Of a stretch of DNA of 64,000 nt, positions 7,993 through 15,741 are shown one piece after another (position 1 is the first letter of the stretch; each line of letters starts with the position of its first letter). Location of the stretch: assembly GCF_003050615.1 (NCBI RefSeq), contig NZ_NWBU01000010.1:343165-407164 (forward strand), given 5' to 3'. A program made the translations under genes and the position numbers. The DNA is from Sphingomonas oleivorans. Its GTDB lineage: Bacteria > Pseudomonadota > Alphaproteobacteria > Sphingomonadales > Sphingomonadaceae. The notes under the pieces are model-generated. The model was not told where the DNA came from, made no database searches, and saw only the letters and a list, made by a program, of their open reading frames with translations.

Positions 7993-8385
7993 ATGACCAA
8001 TCTCGTTATCCTCGTCGGCCGCATCGCCCGCGATCCCGAAGCCCGCACCACTCAGGGCGGAACCAGCATCACTTCGATTTCGGTTGTGACCGACCGGCCC
8101 GCCCGCAAGGACGGCAAGACCTTCAAGGACGAGAACGGCTACACCGTCAAAGACAGCGAATTCCACCGCGTCACCTGCTTCAACGGGCTCGGCCAGAACG
8201 TCGCCAAATACTGCACCAAGGGCCAGCTGGTGACGATCGAGGGCCGCATCCACTACACGCAGTGGGAAGACCAGAGCGGCACCAAGCGCTACGGCTGCGA
8301 GATCATCGCCGACAAGGTCGACTTCCTCACCAAGGGCGGCCGCTCGAACAGCAATGAAGGTGCGCCCGACATCGACGAGGACTGA
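7993..8385 (+). CDS. ssb: Single-stranded DNA-binding protein
   Basis: A 130-residue SSB with one OB fold: MTNLVILVGRIARDPEART at the N-terminus, FHRVTCFNGLGQNVAKY and KGQLVTIEGRIHY, then a short acidic tail ending in DIDED. It lacks the classical DIPF-type C-terminal tip, which in host SSB recruits repair proteins; plasmid SSBs often diverge there. The role would be to coat the transferred strand as it enters the recipient. ATG 7993 is preceded by ATCAGGAGA and begins exactly at the conserved domain, so the much longer upstream frame is rejected. A strong terminator follows 18 bases after the stop. Confidence 0.93.
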   Translation: MTNLVILVGRIARDPEARTTQGGTSITSISVVTDRPARKDGKTFKDENGYTVKDSEFHRVTCFNGLGQNVAKYCTKGQLVTIEGRIHYTQWEDQSGTKRYGCEIIADKVDFLTKGGRSNSNEGAPDIDED

Positions 8386-8402
8386 TCGTCATGTTCCACG
8401 AC

Positions 8403-8439
8403 AAGGCCCCGGTGGCACACGCCATCGGGGCCTTATTTT
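8403..8439 (+). terminator. Rho-independent terminator after ssb
   Basis: AAGGCCCCGGTGGC (8403-8416) pairs with GCCATCGGGGCCTT (8421-8434) around a four-base loop, followed by ATTTT. The stem is 14 pairs with one mismatch or wobble. It can also serve the convergent minus-strand gene at 8502-8732 from its other side. Confidence 0.88.
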
Positions 8440-8501
8440 GTGCTTGCCGGCGTTGGCGGCGACGCGGGGCATCGAGCCCGCGCGCCGCCGCGGGTGACCG
8501 A

Positions 8502-8732
8502 CTACTTCGCCGCCAGGCGCTTGAGGGTTTCATCGATCCCGAGCGCCATCGACGCCTGAACGACCCGCTTGAGTTGCGCCGGTTCGATCGTCTCGGCGCC
8601 GCATTCAACGAGCAGCTTGCCGAGTTCGGTTGCGGCTTCATCGCGAAGCCGGACCTCCTGCGCGTCGAGTTCGAGACGCTGTTCGCGCAGCTTCTTGAGT
8701 GCATCCCGAGCACTCGGTTTGGACCTGGCCAT
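8502..8732 (-). CDS. Small coiled-coil protein, resembles DUF6437
   Basis: A 76-residue, highly charged, mostly helical protein (MARSKPSARDALKKLREQR..., then ELDAQEVRLRDEAATELGKLL). It resembles from memory the DUF6437 family, small plasmid proteins of sphingomonads. The N-terminal half is a likely coiled coil. The start at 8732 has AAGGAAC upstream on the minus strand; a longer frame reaching 9074 would run through the structured intergenic region and is rejected. It is the only minus-strand gene in the leading block apart from 9373-9567. Function unknown; small coiled-coil proteins near ParB-like genes can be DNA-binding accessory factors. Confidence 0.7.
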   Translation of the reverse strand: MARSKPSARDALKKLREQRLELDAQEVRLRDEAATELGKLLVECGAETIEPAQLKRVVQASMALGIDETLKRLAAK

Positions 8733-9054
8733 CAGTGTTCCTTTCGGTGGCCGTGGGTCCCCTCCGCAGCCGATAATGTCAGGCGGCCAGAGTGTAGGAA
8801 ATTGGTTTTTCCGCTGACCTTGCTCATCCCTGCAGAGGTTGGATGAGGTCTCTCTCGCAGAAGTCCGATGGTGATGTAGGCTTTGGGGCCGCGTCAAGGA
8901 CGACGGGGCCCCACCATTTTTCCGGGCAAGCCCGAAAAAATCGTGACCCCCATCGCCGCTTCGCGGCCGCGCGTGCCGCGCGGTCCCTGACCCGGCCCGT
9001 CGCCCACATCCTCGCAGCTCCTGATGCGACGCATCGAACATCAGGAGGTAAGAC
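8733..9054. other. Highly structured intergenic region, possible oriT or single-strand promoter
   Basis: About 320 bases without a gene but with a series of perfect inverted repeats: CTCATCC/GGATGAG (8823-8847), CGGGC/GCCCG flanked by T-run and A-run (8917-8940), CGCGGC/GCCGCG (8962-8980) and CTCCTGATG/CATCAGGAG (9018-9047). The 8917-8940 hairpin with T-run on one side and A-run on the other could terminate in both directions. A TAGGAAA half-site is at 8795-8801. Such density of stem-loops between divergent genes fits an origin of transfer, a single-strand initiation site or an ssDNA promoter; which one cannot be decided by eye. Confidence 0.5.
9018..9047 (+). promoter_or_regulatory. Perfect hairpin that covers the ribosome binding site of the 9055 gene
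   Basis: CTCCTGATG (9018-9026) and CATCAGGAG (9039-9047) form a perfect nine-base stem with a 12-base loop. The Shine-Dalgarno AGGAGG (9043-9048) lies in the 3' arm and would be hidden in the mRNA. Confidence 0.55.
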
Positions 9055-9291
9055 ATGTACGTTTCGATGAACATTGCCCACGGTATTTTCCAGGCCGATC
9101 AGGTGGCCTTCGTTGCCGCGCTGGATCAGGCCCATGCCCGGTCCTTTCACAGCTACTTCACGCAGTACGTCCTGACCGATGACGAGGCAGGCTACATCGC
9201 GGTCGACGAGGGCGATTACGGCGCACTTCCGGCCGGGATGCTGGACCGGGTTATCGATACCGTACCGAGCAAGCTGAGCGACGAAGCTTGA
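9055..9291 (+). CDS. Small hypothetical protein
   Basis: A 78-residue acidic protein (MYVSMNIAHGIFQADQVAFV at the start; DDEAGYIAVDEGDYG in the middle). It has AGGAGG before its ATG, but the site is inside a perfect hairpin, so translation may be controlled. A strong terminator follows 10 bases after the stop, which supports a one-gene unit. I do not recognise the family; no signal peptide or membrane segment is present. Its place between ssb and the relaxosome genes, the strong acidic character and the regulated start make it a candidate leading-region anti-defence protein, which is only an inference. Confidence 0.7.
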   Translation: MYVSMNIAHGIFQADQVAFVAALDQAHARSFHSYFTQYVLTDDEAGYIAVDEGDYGALPAGMLDRVIDTVPSKLSDEA

Positions 9292-9300
9292 GCACATTCG

Positions 9301-9335
9301 AAAGGAGGAAGTCCGCACCGGGCTTCCTCCTTTTC
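9301..9335 (+). terminator. Rho-independent terminator
   Basis: AAAGGAGGAAG (9301-9311) pairs with CTTCCTCCTTTT (9323-9334) around a short GC loop, with the T-run overlapping the 3' arm. It lies between convergent genes and can act on both. Confidence 0.8.
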
Positions 9336-9372
9336 TTATGCTCGGCGACCGGATCGCGGCGCCAGGCGAGGA

Positions 9373-9567
9373 TCAGACCGTCTGGTCCTCGCGGTCCATT
9401 GCCTCGAGTCTCTCGGGCATGTCGAGCATCTTGATCGCCGCCGCCGAGATCGCCTCGGCCATCGTCGAGTAGGTCTCTGCCGAGCTGATCGAGACCCAGC
9501 CGTCATAGCTGACGGTCGCCTGGAACCCGTTGCCCTTTGGTGTCGCGGACAAGGTCACGCTGGCCAT
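9373..9567 (-). CDS. Small hypothetical protein
   Basis: A 64-residue minus-strand protein starting MASVTLSATPKGNGFQATVS, with three predicted strands followed by a helix (TMAEAISAAAIKMLDMPERL). I have the impression that this small protein recurs on sphingomonad plasmids, but no function is known. AGAGCGA-like purines precede the ATG, so the ribosome binding site is only fair. It is convergent with the 9055 gene across a shared terminator and divergent from the relaxosome operon. Confidence 0.65.
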   Translation of the reverse strand: MASVTLSATPKGNGFQATVSYDGWVSISSAETYSTMAEAISAAAIKMLDMPERLEAMDREDQTV

Positions 9568-9931
9568 TGTCGCTCTCCATTACGATGGAAGTCGTCCGCG
9601 ATCATACCCCGGATTCCGCATCTCGCCCAGTGTCGATCAGGCCAATCCTTCACGTGCAGGATGGCGCTTCCATTCCGCCGGAAGATCGTTCCTTGGGGAT
9701 GCGGGATAGGTCGGATCAGCTTGCTGGTCCTACTCCAAAAAGCGGGGAACAGGGGGCACACCGTACGCGACAGGTCGCCGTGGATTTTGCAGGCATATCA
9801 CTGAAAATACGTTTATTTTTGCTCAAAATCGAAACGGGCAGCTTCTCCGTCAGATATGACTTGGCCCCTTCGCCTTACGTGGAAGTGACCGCATCTCCCG
9901 GCGCAACCCACGGAAACGCGCGCCTCTTTAT

Positions 9932-9946
9932 GTTCTTGACATGTTC
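9932..9946 (+). promoter_or_regulatory. LexA-type box over a -35 element, upstream of the relaxosome operon
   Basis: GTTCTTGACATGTTC matches GTTC-N7-GTTC, the LexA box of alphaproteobacteria. The central TTGACA (9936-9941) is a perfect -35 hexamer; the best -10 at usual spacing is the weak TAGACC at 9959-9964. Binding here would block the promoter of the RHH-traD-relaxase genes. Confidence 0.65.
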
Positions 9947-9985
9947 TTATGAATGACTTAGACCCTGCATTGCCTTTCGCAGTGC

Positions 9986-10017
9986 GCACCGGGCTCCTGA
10001 CCACAAGGAGTCCGTGC
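9986..10017 (+). promoter_or_regulatory. Hairpin that hides the ribosome binding site of the relaxosome operon
   Basis: GCAC (9986-9989) and GGGCTCCT (9991-9998) pair with AGGAGTCC (10006-10013) and GTGC (10014-10017), giving 12 pairs with one bulged base and one G-U wobble around a seven-base loop. The AAGGAG Shine-Dalgarno at 10005-10010 is inside and the ATG begins at the very next base. Confidence 0.6.
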
Positions 10018-10344
10018 ATGACACGGCCAATCTGTCTCCAGGTTTACATCTCCAGCGAGCTCAGTTCGCTGATCCGCAAAGCCGCCAAAGCCAAGGGGAT
10101 CAGCATGAGCGAATGGGTTCGCTCGCTGCTCGCCAATGCCTGCGCGGAGGAAGAACTCACCTCCCGTTTCAGCGCCACCGTCGAGCGCATTTCGCGTCAG
10201 TCTGTCTTCCTGATGGTCGGTGTGGATGCACTCCTCGCGGGACATGCCGACCATGGTTTGCGCGAACGGGCGCACCAGGCCTACGCCCGCAAGTGCAAGG
10301 AGATCGGTGTGGCCGGGGCCACCGGTGAGGGAGGCGTCTCATGA
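10018..10344 (+). CDS. Ribbon-helix-helix relaxosome protein (TrwA/TraY/MobC-like)
   Basis: A 108-residue protein. Its first 45 residues fit a ribbon-helix-helix fold: a strand (PICLQVYIS), a helix (ELSSLIRKAAKAKG), then ISMSEWVRSLLANAC. The rest is helical. Proteins of this kind bind oriT and stimulate the relaxase, and often repress their own operon. The gene order with TraD and the MobF relaxase is the same as trwA-trwB-trwC of R388, which supports the role. ATG 10018 has AAGGAG and starts the RHH strand; an upstream frame from 9949 is rejected. Its stop overlaps traD by four bases. Transcription and translation both look controlled, by a LexA-type box at 9932 and a hairpin directly before the start. 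Confidence 0.75.
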   Translation: MTRPICLQVYISSELSSLIRKAAKAKGISMSEWVRSLLANACAEEELTSRFSATVERISRQSVFLMVGVDALLAGHADHGLRERAHQAYARKCKEIGVAGATGEGGVS

Positions 10345-12710
10345 AACGCAACCTCGTCAATTTCACCCGCGGCAGTCAGCTCCTCGGACACTTCAGCTTC
10401 ATGTTCGCAGCCGGCCTCAAGGGGCCGTTGATCATCGCTGCCATCGTTATCGCATGGACCTCGTGGTGGACGCTTTCGACAGGTCTGACCGACCAGGAAG
10501 TCTATCTCGTCTGGATGCGGGCCTATGCCGCATTTTACGGCTTTATGGAGTTCGATCCGACCAAGAAGATCGCACTCGAAACGGCGTTTGGCGGATCCAT
10601 TCAATTCCCCATCGCGATGCTCGACACCTTCCCGCCTGTGGTTCGCGCCTGGGAGCATATGCTCGATTTGCTCGGCGCCGCGCTTGTGCGATCGGCGCTG
10701 TTTCTCGTGCCCAGTTTCGCGTTGTTTTACTGGTTTGCCGCGCGGTTCGGCAGCCGCTCCAAGGAGCGCAAGCACGAGCGCGGCGCAATGCTTGTCACGC
10801 TTCCCGAACTCGTCGACGAATTGCGTGATCACAACCGGCGCGAGCGTGCCCGTGAATTGTCGGAAACGCTCGGGTGGAAATGGCGCCTGTGTACCCCGCG
10901 CGAACTGGCCCGGGCATTTCCCTACCAGCCATCGCACCTCGCCACGGTCATCTATCCCTGGCGTCTCGAACAGAGCCACGCGATGCTCATCGGCACGACC
11001 GGAATGGGCAAGACCGTCGCCATGTCGGACATGCTGGCCGAGGCCCGGGCGAAAGGGCAACGCTGCGTCGTCTTCGATCTCACCGGTGCGTACATCGAGC
11101 ATTTTCACGAGGGCCATCGGGACACCATCCTCAATCCCCTCGACGCCCGCTGCCCGCAGTGGAGCCTGTTCGACGAATGCCGCATAGAGGGTGAGTTCTG
11201 GGCCGCTGCCGAAGCGCTTGTCCCGCATGATGGCGGCGGGGAAGCTCAGTTCTGGGTGATCGCTGCCCGTGCGCTGTTCGTCGAGTTCTGTCTCAAGCTG
11301 GTCGCCGAAGGCAGGGGTACGAACGAGGCGCTCGCGCGCGAATTGATGACCGCCGATCTGTCGCGCGTCCATGCCATGATGCGCGGCACGATCGCCGATC
11401 CGCTAACCGCGCCGGAAGCGGCCCGCATGGCGGAATCGATCCGTGCCGTGTTCAACGTGAACGCCAAGGCGCTCAAGCTCCTCCCGACTTCGGGGAGGCA
11501 CTTCTCGGTTCGCCAGTGGATCGAGAACGACTGTCATGACGACGATCGCAAGGGCTCGGTCGTGTTCATCTCGGCGCGCTATGTCGACATGAGCGTTTGC
11601 GCGCAGTTGCTCACGCTCTGGCTCGACATGGCAATGAACACGTTGATGACTGGCCCACGAACCCGGGACCTCAAGTGCTGGTTTTTCGTCGACGAGCTGG
11701 GAGCGCTGCACAGGCTTCCGGCGCTTGAGAAAGGGCTCCAGACCGCGCGCAATTTCGGCGGCGCGATTGTCCTGGGGTTGCACGCCTACGCCAAGCTCAA
11801 GGAGGTCTACGGCGAGAACATGGCGATGACCTTGTCGTCGCTGGCCCGCACCAAACTGATCCTCGGCACGGCGGACCGCGAGACGGCGACCTGGTGCTCG
11901 GATTTTATCGGCCACCGTCAGGTCCGGGACATGGAGGAGGGCTACACCTACGGCTACAACAACGCCCGAGATGCAGTCAGCCTGACGCCGCGCAAGCATA
12001 TCGAGCCGCTGCTGCTGCCCGACCAGCTGATGAACCTGTCCCGGCTTTCGGGGTACATCAAATTCCCCGACGGCTTCCCGGCTGCTCCCGTGAGGTTGAA
12101 GCCGATAAGTCGGCCGAGGTTGGCGGAGACCTTCATCGGGCGGGCCGAGGAGCGTCCTGTCGCCGCCTCGTTTCGCCGCGAGACACCCGCCGGTGTCTCG
12201 TCCCATCCATCAACCTCTGCCGCTGCCGAGCATCCGTCTTCCAACGACGACGGCGTGGGCAAGCCGGTTGTTCCCAAACAGGGTGTTCTCGCGCTTGATC
12301 CGGACGCCAGCGATCGCACGCCGACGACACAGGAAGGCTTGAAGAAAGCCGATCGTGCGCGAGCGAATGATCCTACAGACAAGCCTTCCCGCGCCGCCCA
12401 ACCGGGCGAGAAGACAAGGGGCGCGAAGGCGTCATCGGATGCCGCGCCAATCCCGATTGCGTCTCCCACGGGACTAGGATCTCGCAGCGATCGGACCACC
12501 GCCGAGAGCGATCCCGAAAGGGACGCGAGAGAAGCCGGCCGGCCGGATGCTCCACCGGCAAAGGCACCGGCAAGCCGGCCATCCGATTCCGACAAGGCGG
12601 CAGGTCGAACCGGTGAGCCAGAGGCCCGTCGGCTGATGGTCGAGGACGGATTGCCTGAGCGCGATACCCCGTCACGCGAAGGTCCCGATCTCGGCGATCT
12701 GGAACTGTGA
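10341..12710 (+). CDS. traD: Type IV coupling protein TraD
   Basis: A 789-residue VirD4/TraD-family ATPase that links the relaxosome to the secretion channel and pumps DNA. Two N-terminal membrane segments are visible (about residues 27-45 and 110-130), followed by the ATPase domain with Walker A GTTGMGKT near residue 218, the FDLTGAYIEHF strand, and Walker B WFFVDELGALHRLP near residue 450. The last 190 residues are low-complexity, proline- and charge-rich, and end in the acidic GPDLGDLEL, similar in nature to the relaxosome-contacting tail of F TraD. It overlaps the RHH gene by four bases and is followed 37 bases later by the relaxase, making a three-gene operon. Confidence 0.93.
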   Translation: MKRNLVNFTRGSQLLGHFSFMFAAGLKGPLIIAAIVIAWTSWWTLSTGLTDQEVYLVWMRAYAAFYGFMEFDPTKKIALETAFGGSIQFPIAMLDTFPPVVRAWEHMLDLLGAALVRSALFLVPSFALFYWFAARFGSRSKERKHERGAMLVTLPELVDELRDHNRRERARELSETLGWKWRLCTPRELARAFPYQPSHLATVIYPWRLEQSHAMLIGTTGMGKTVAMSDMLAEARAKGQRCVVFDLTGAYIEHFHEGHRDTILNPLDARCPQWSLFDECRIEGEFWAAAEALVPHDGGGEAQFWVIAARALFVEFCLKLVAEGRGTNEALARELMTADLSRVHAMMRGTIADPLTAPEAARMAESIRAVFNVNAKALKLLPTSGRHFSVRQWIENDCHDDDRKGSVVFISARYVDMSVCAQLLTLWLDMAMNTLMTGPRTRDLKCWFFVDELGALHRLPALEKGLQTARNFGGAIVLGLHAYAKLKEVYGENMAMTLSSLARTKLILGTADRETATWCSDFIGHRQVRDMEEGYTYGYNNARDAVSLTPRKHIEPLLLPDQLMNLSRLSGYIKFPDGFPAAPVRLKPISRPRLAETFIGRAEERPVAASFRRETPAGVSSHPSTSAAAEHPSSNDDGVGKPVVPKQGVLALDPDASDRTPTTQEGLKKADRARANDPTDKPSRAAQPGEKTRGAKASSDAAPIPIASPTGLGSRSDRTTAESDPERDAREAGRPDAPPAKAPASRPSDSDKAAGRTGEPEARRLMVEDGLPERDTPSREGPDLGDLEL

Positions 12711-12747
12711 TGCGTGAGCTAGGCGCCGCACGGACGGGTTGGGCATC

Positions 12748-15672
12748 ATGCTCTCTGTAGCCAATGTCCGCACCGCCGGCGGCGCTGCCAATTACTTCGC
12801 CGCCGACAATTACTACACGCGCGCCGATGCCGACCGATCGGGCGAATGGCTCGGCAAGGGCGCCGACAGACTTGGCCTGCGTGGGCCAATCGAGGCGAAG
12901 CAGTTCGAGGCTGTGTTGAAGGGATTGCTGCCAGACGGGAGCCGCGTCGGCAGCGATAATCGCGTTCATCGTGCGGGCACGGATCTCACTTTCTCGATGC
13001 CCAAAAGCTGGTCTATCCTCGCGCTCGTCGGCGGGGACAAGCGCATCCTCGATGTCTATGCCGCAGCGGTCAGGGAGACTCTGTTCTGGGCCGAGAAGAA
13101 CCTCGCGGAGACGCGGATGGAGGTGCGTGGCAAGGAGCGGGTCGTCACGACGGGCAATCTCGTCGTGGGTCTGTTTCAGCACGACACGAACCGCAACCAG
13201 GAGCCCAATGCGCACTTTCATGCGGTCGTTGCCAATGTGACGCAGGGGCCAGACGGCAAGTGGCGGGCGCTCCGCAACGACAAGCTCTGGGAGCACAATA
13301 CCTTGCTCAACGCGATGACCATGGCGCGCTTTCGGCTGGCGGTCGAAAAGCTCGGCTATGAGGTCGGCGAATATGGCAAGCACGGCAATTTCGAGGCCGT
13401 GGGCGTTCCCAAAGCCATTCGCGACGCTTTCAGTTCCCGGCGCGCGGAAATCCTCGATCGGCTTGCCACGATGGAGGGAAAGGGTCTTGCGGCACGCAAT
13501 GTCGCAAACCTCATGACACGAGCGGAGAAAGGCCGGATCGTGGATCGCGACGCGCTTGCGCGGCAGTGGGGAGAGGCCGCAGCCAGGCTTGGTTTCGATC
13601 CCGCACAGGTGATCGCCCGGGCCAACGCGCGCGCGGCGCACGACATCGGCAACGTCGCTGGTTTTGGACAGGCGGCTCTCCGGCTCGTGCGGCAAAGCAG
13701 CGCGCTTGCCGCAGCCTTCGCGACCCGTCTCGGCCTCAGGGACAGCGACCCGCTACTGCCCGCGCGGATGGGTAACCGGACACCGGAGCAGATTGCCGCG
13801 GTCCATGCTGTTGCCTCCGCCATCCGCCACCTCGGCGAGCGTGAGGCGGCCTTCACGCGCGCCGATATATTCCGCGCGGCGCTCGGTTTCGCGCTGCCCA
13901 CATCGATCATGGAAATCGAGAACCGTGTCGACCAGTTGCTGCGCCAGGGGCACCTCCTGAAGGGCAAGGGCGCCGATCGCGACCTTGTCACGACCCGCGA
14001 TGCGCTCGGCCTTGAACAGCGCATCATTGCCGCCGTCGAAAGCGGGCGCGGCCTCGCTCCCGCGATCGTCCCGCCCGATGTTGCCGGGGAGCGGCTGCAG
14101 GCACTCTCCCAGCTCAAATACGGCATGACGCTGAACCCGGGCCAGGAAGGAGCGGGACGCCTGTTGCTGGCCTCGCACAACCGGATCGTCGCGATCCAGG
14201 GTGTCGCCGGCGCCGGCAAGAGCACCGTCCTGAAACCGGTTGCCGATGTGCTGCGCGAGGAAGGCAGGGCCGTGCTCGGCCTCGCGGTGCAGAACACGCT
14301 GGTCCAGATGCTCGAGCGTGAAACCGGCATTCCCTCGATGACGGTGTCGCGCTTCCTGCGTCAGCATCGAGACCTGCTCGAAGGGGCCGACCCATTGCGG
14401 GTAGCGGAGGCAAAGGCCGCGATGCGTGGCACCGTCGTACTGCTCGACGAAGCCTCGATGGTCGGCAATGCCGACAAGGAGAAACTCGTTCGTCTGGCTA
14501 ATCTGCTGGAACTGGACCGCTTCGCCAGCATCGGCGACAGAAAGCAGCTTGGCGCGGTTGATGCCGGGAAACCCTTCGACGTCATGCAGCAGGCGGGCGT
14601 CGAAACCGCAATCATGAGCGTCAACCTCCGCGCTAGAGAGAAGGCGCTGCGCGACGCCCAATATGCGGCCCAGGGCGGTCATATCGACGAGGCCCTGCGG
14701 CATCTGGGAACCCATGTCGTGGAAGCCGGAAATGGGGCTGCCGTCGAAGCGGCGGCGGCTTGGCTCTCACTGTCGGCGGCGGAGCGCGAGACGACGTCGA
14801 TTTATGCTTCGGGTCGGGCGCTACGCGGTGAGGTCAACGAGGCCGTCCAGACCGGCTTGAAGGCCAATGGCGAACTGGGGCCAGGGTCGATGCGGCTCGG
14901 AACCCTCTCGCGCATCAACGTGACGCGCGAGGAACTGCGCTATGCACGCAGCTACGCAGCCGGCACGGTGGTCGAGGTCGACCGGCGCCAGCGAGCCCAG
15001 GGTCTGCGGCCAGGGCGCTATCGGGTGGTCGAAACCGACATAGCGCGGGAGCGGGTCAGCCTCGAGAACGAGCGTGGCCGCCGCTTCGAGTTCCGGCCCG
15101 GCCAGTTGCGGCCGCAAGGCGAGCAGGATCCGCTGCGCCTGTTCGAAGTCCGCACGCTCGACATCCATGCGGGCGACCGGATCCGTTGGACCGAGACCGA
15201 CCACAAGCGTGGCCTCCTCAATGCCGATCAGGCGCGCATCACCGCCATCGACAGCAAATCCGTCTCGGTGAAGACCTCGCTTGGGGCCGAGCACACGCTG
15301 GGGCGCGATGATCCGATGCTCGAACGGCTCGATCTCGCCTATGCACTCAATGCCCATATGGCACAGGGCCTGACTTCCGATCGGGGGATCGCGGTCATGG
15401 ACAGCCGCGAGCGTAATCTGGCGAACCAGCAGACCTTCCTGGTGACGGTCACCCGCTTGCGCGACGGTTTGACGCTGTTCCTCGATAACGCCGGCAAGCT
15501 CGAGGCGGCGGTCGAACGCAATCCGGGCATGAAGCGCTCGGCTCTCGAGACCGTCGATCTCCTGCGCGATGCCGCTGCGCGAGGCCAGGCGAAGGACCGG
15601 GTGCCGGCACCCGCGCGCGAACCGCCGGAACTGGACCGCTCGCTCACCAAGCCTTTCGAGATCGGAATCTAA
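12748..15672 (+). CDS. MobF-family conjugative relaxase/helicase
   Basis: A 974-residue TrwC/TraI-type protein that nicks oriT and unwinds the transferred strand. The relaxase domain (about 1-300) has the catalytic tyrosine region NYYT at residues 21-24 plus Tyr16, and the three-histidine metal site at His145, His156 and His158 (QHDTNRNQEPNAHFHAVV), with the same spacing as in TrwC. A RecD/TraA-like helicase follows with Walker A GVAGAGKS near residue 487, VVLLDEASMVG near 565, and a C-terminal SF1 motif HMAQGLTSDRG. ATG 12748 starts at the conserved MLS; a TTG nine bases upstream is less likely. It is the last gene of the RHH-traD operon. Length is similar to TrwC (966). Confidence 0.93.
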   Translation: MLSVANVRTAGGAANYFAADNYYTRADADRSGEWLGKGADRLGLRGPIEAKQFEAVLKGLLPDGSRVGSDNRVHRAGTDLTFSMPKSWSILALVGGDKRILDVYAAAVRETLFWAEKNLAETRMEVRGKERVVTTGNLVVGLFQHDTNRNQEPNAHFHAVVANVTQGPDGKWRALRNDKLWEHNTLLNAMTMARFRLAVEKLGYEVGEYGKHGNFEAVGVPKAIRDAFSSRRAEILDRLATMEGKGLAARNVANLMTRAEKGRIVDRDALARQWGEAAARLGFDPAQVIARANARAAHDIGNVAGFGQAALRLVRQSSALAAAFATRLGLRDSDPLLPARMGNRTPEQIAAVHAVASAIRHLGEREAAFTRADIFRAALGFALPTSIMEIENRVDQLLRQGHLLKGKGADRDLVTTRDALGLEQRIIAAVESGRGLAPAIVPPDVAGERLQALSQLKYGMTLNPGQEGAGRLLLASHNRIVAIQGVAGAGKSTVLKPVADVLREEGRAVLGLAVQNTLVQMLERETGIPSMTVSRFLRQHRDLLEGADPLRVAEAKAAMRGTVVLLDEASMVGNADKEKLVRLANLLELDRFASIGDRKQLGAVDAGKPFDVMQQAGVETAIMSVNLRAREKALRDAQYAAQGGHIDEALRHLGTHVVEAGNGAAVEAAAAWLSLSAAERETTSIYASGRALRGEVNEAVQTGLKANGELGPGSMRLGTLSRINVTREELRYARSYAAGTVVEVDRRQRAQGLRPGRYRVVETDIARERVSLENERGRRFEFRPGQLRPQGEQDPLRLFEVRTLDIHAGDRIRWTETDHKRGLLNADQARITAIDSKSVSVKTSLGAEHTLGRDDPMLERLDLAYALNAHMAQGLTSDRGIAVMDSRERNLANQQTFLVTVTRLRDGLTLFLDNAGKLEAAVERNPGMKRSALETVDLLRDAAARGQAKDRVPAPAREPPELDRSLTKPFEIGI

Positions 15673-15715
15673 CCGGGCTTTCCGCATCTATCCGCATGCA
15701 GCCGATTGACTCTAA

Positions 15716-15730
15716 GTTCTATATTTGTTC
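15716..15730 (+). promoter_or_regulatory. LexA-type box before the small gene at 15742
   Basis: GTTCTATATTTGTTC fits GTTC-N7-GTTC exactly. It ends 11 bases before the ATG at 15742, so a bound repressor would lie over the transcription start or leader. Confidence 0.6.
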
Positions 15731-15741
15731 TCATTGTGGCC

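Larger units (their letters stand above)
9568..10017. other. Intergenic region, candidate oriT
   Basis: About 450 bases directly upstream of the ribbon-helix-helix, TraD and MobF relaxase genes. In R388, which has the same order (trwA, trwB, trwC), oriT sits just upstream of trwA, so this is the first place to expect the nick site. It contains an AT-rich patch at about 9803-9830, a LexA-type box at 9932-9946 and a strong hairpin at 9986-10017. A plus-strand frame at 9537-9956 has no ribosome binding site and overlaps the 9373-9567 gene; I do not accept it. No nick sequence could be assigned by eye. Confidence 0.45.

Noticed and set aside
8917-8940. Hairpin considered as an ordinary terminator
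   Set aside because: It lies upstream of both flanking genes, not after one, so it is kept as part of the structured region and not called as a terminator.
8502-9074. Longer version of the small minus-strand coiled-coil gene
   Set aside because: The extension would run through several stem-loops and opposite the 9055 start; the start at 8732 has its own ribosome binding site.
9537-9956. Plus-strand frame of 139 codons upstream of the relaxosome genes
   Set aside because: Overlaps the start of a minus-strand gene, no ribosome binding site, and ends within the LexA-type box region; taken as part of the candidate oriT.
13356-14330. Long minus-strand frames opposite the relaxase gene
   Set aside because: Arg/Ser/Ala-rich mirror translation of a strongly coding plus strand.
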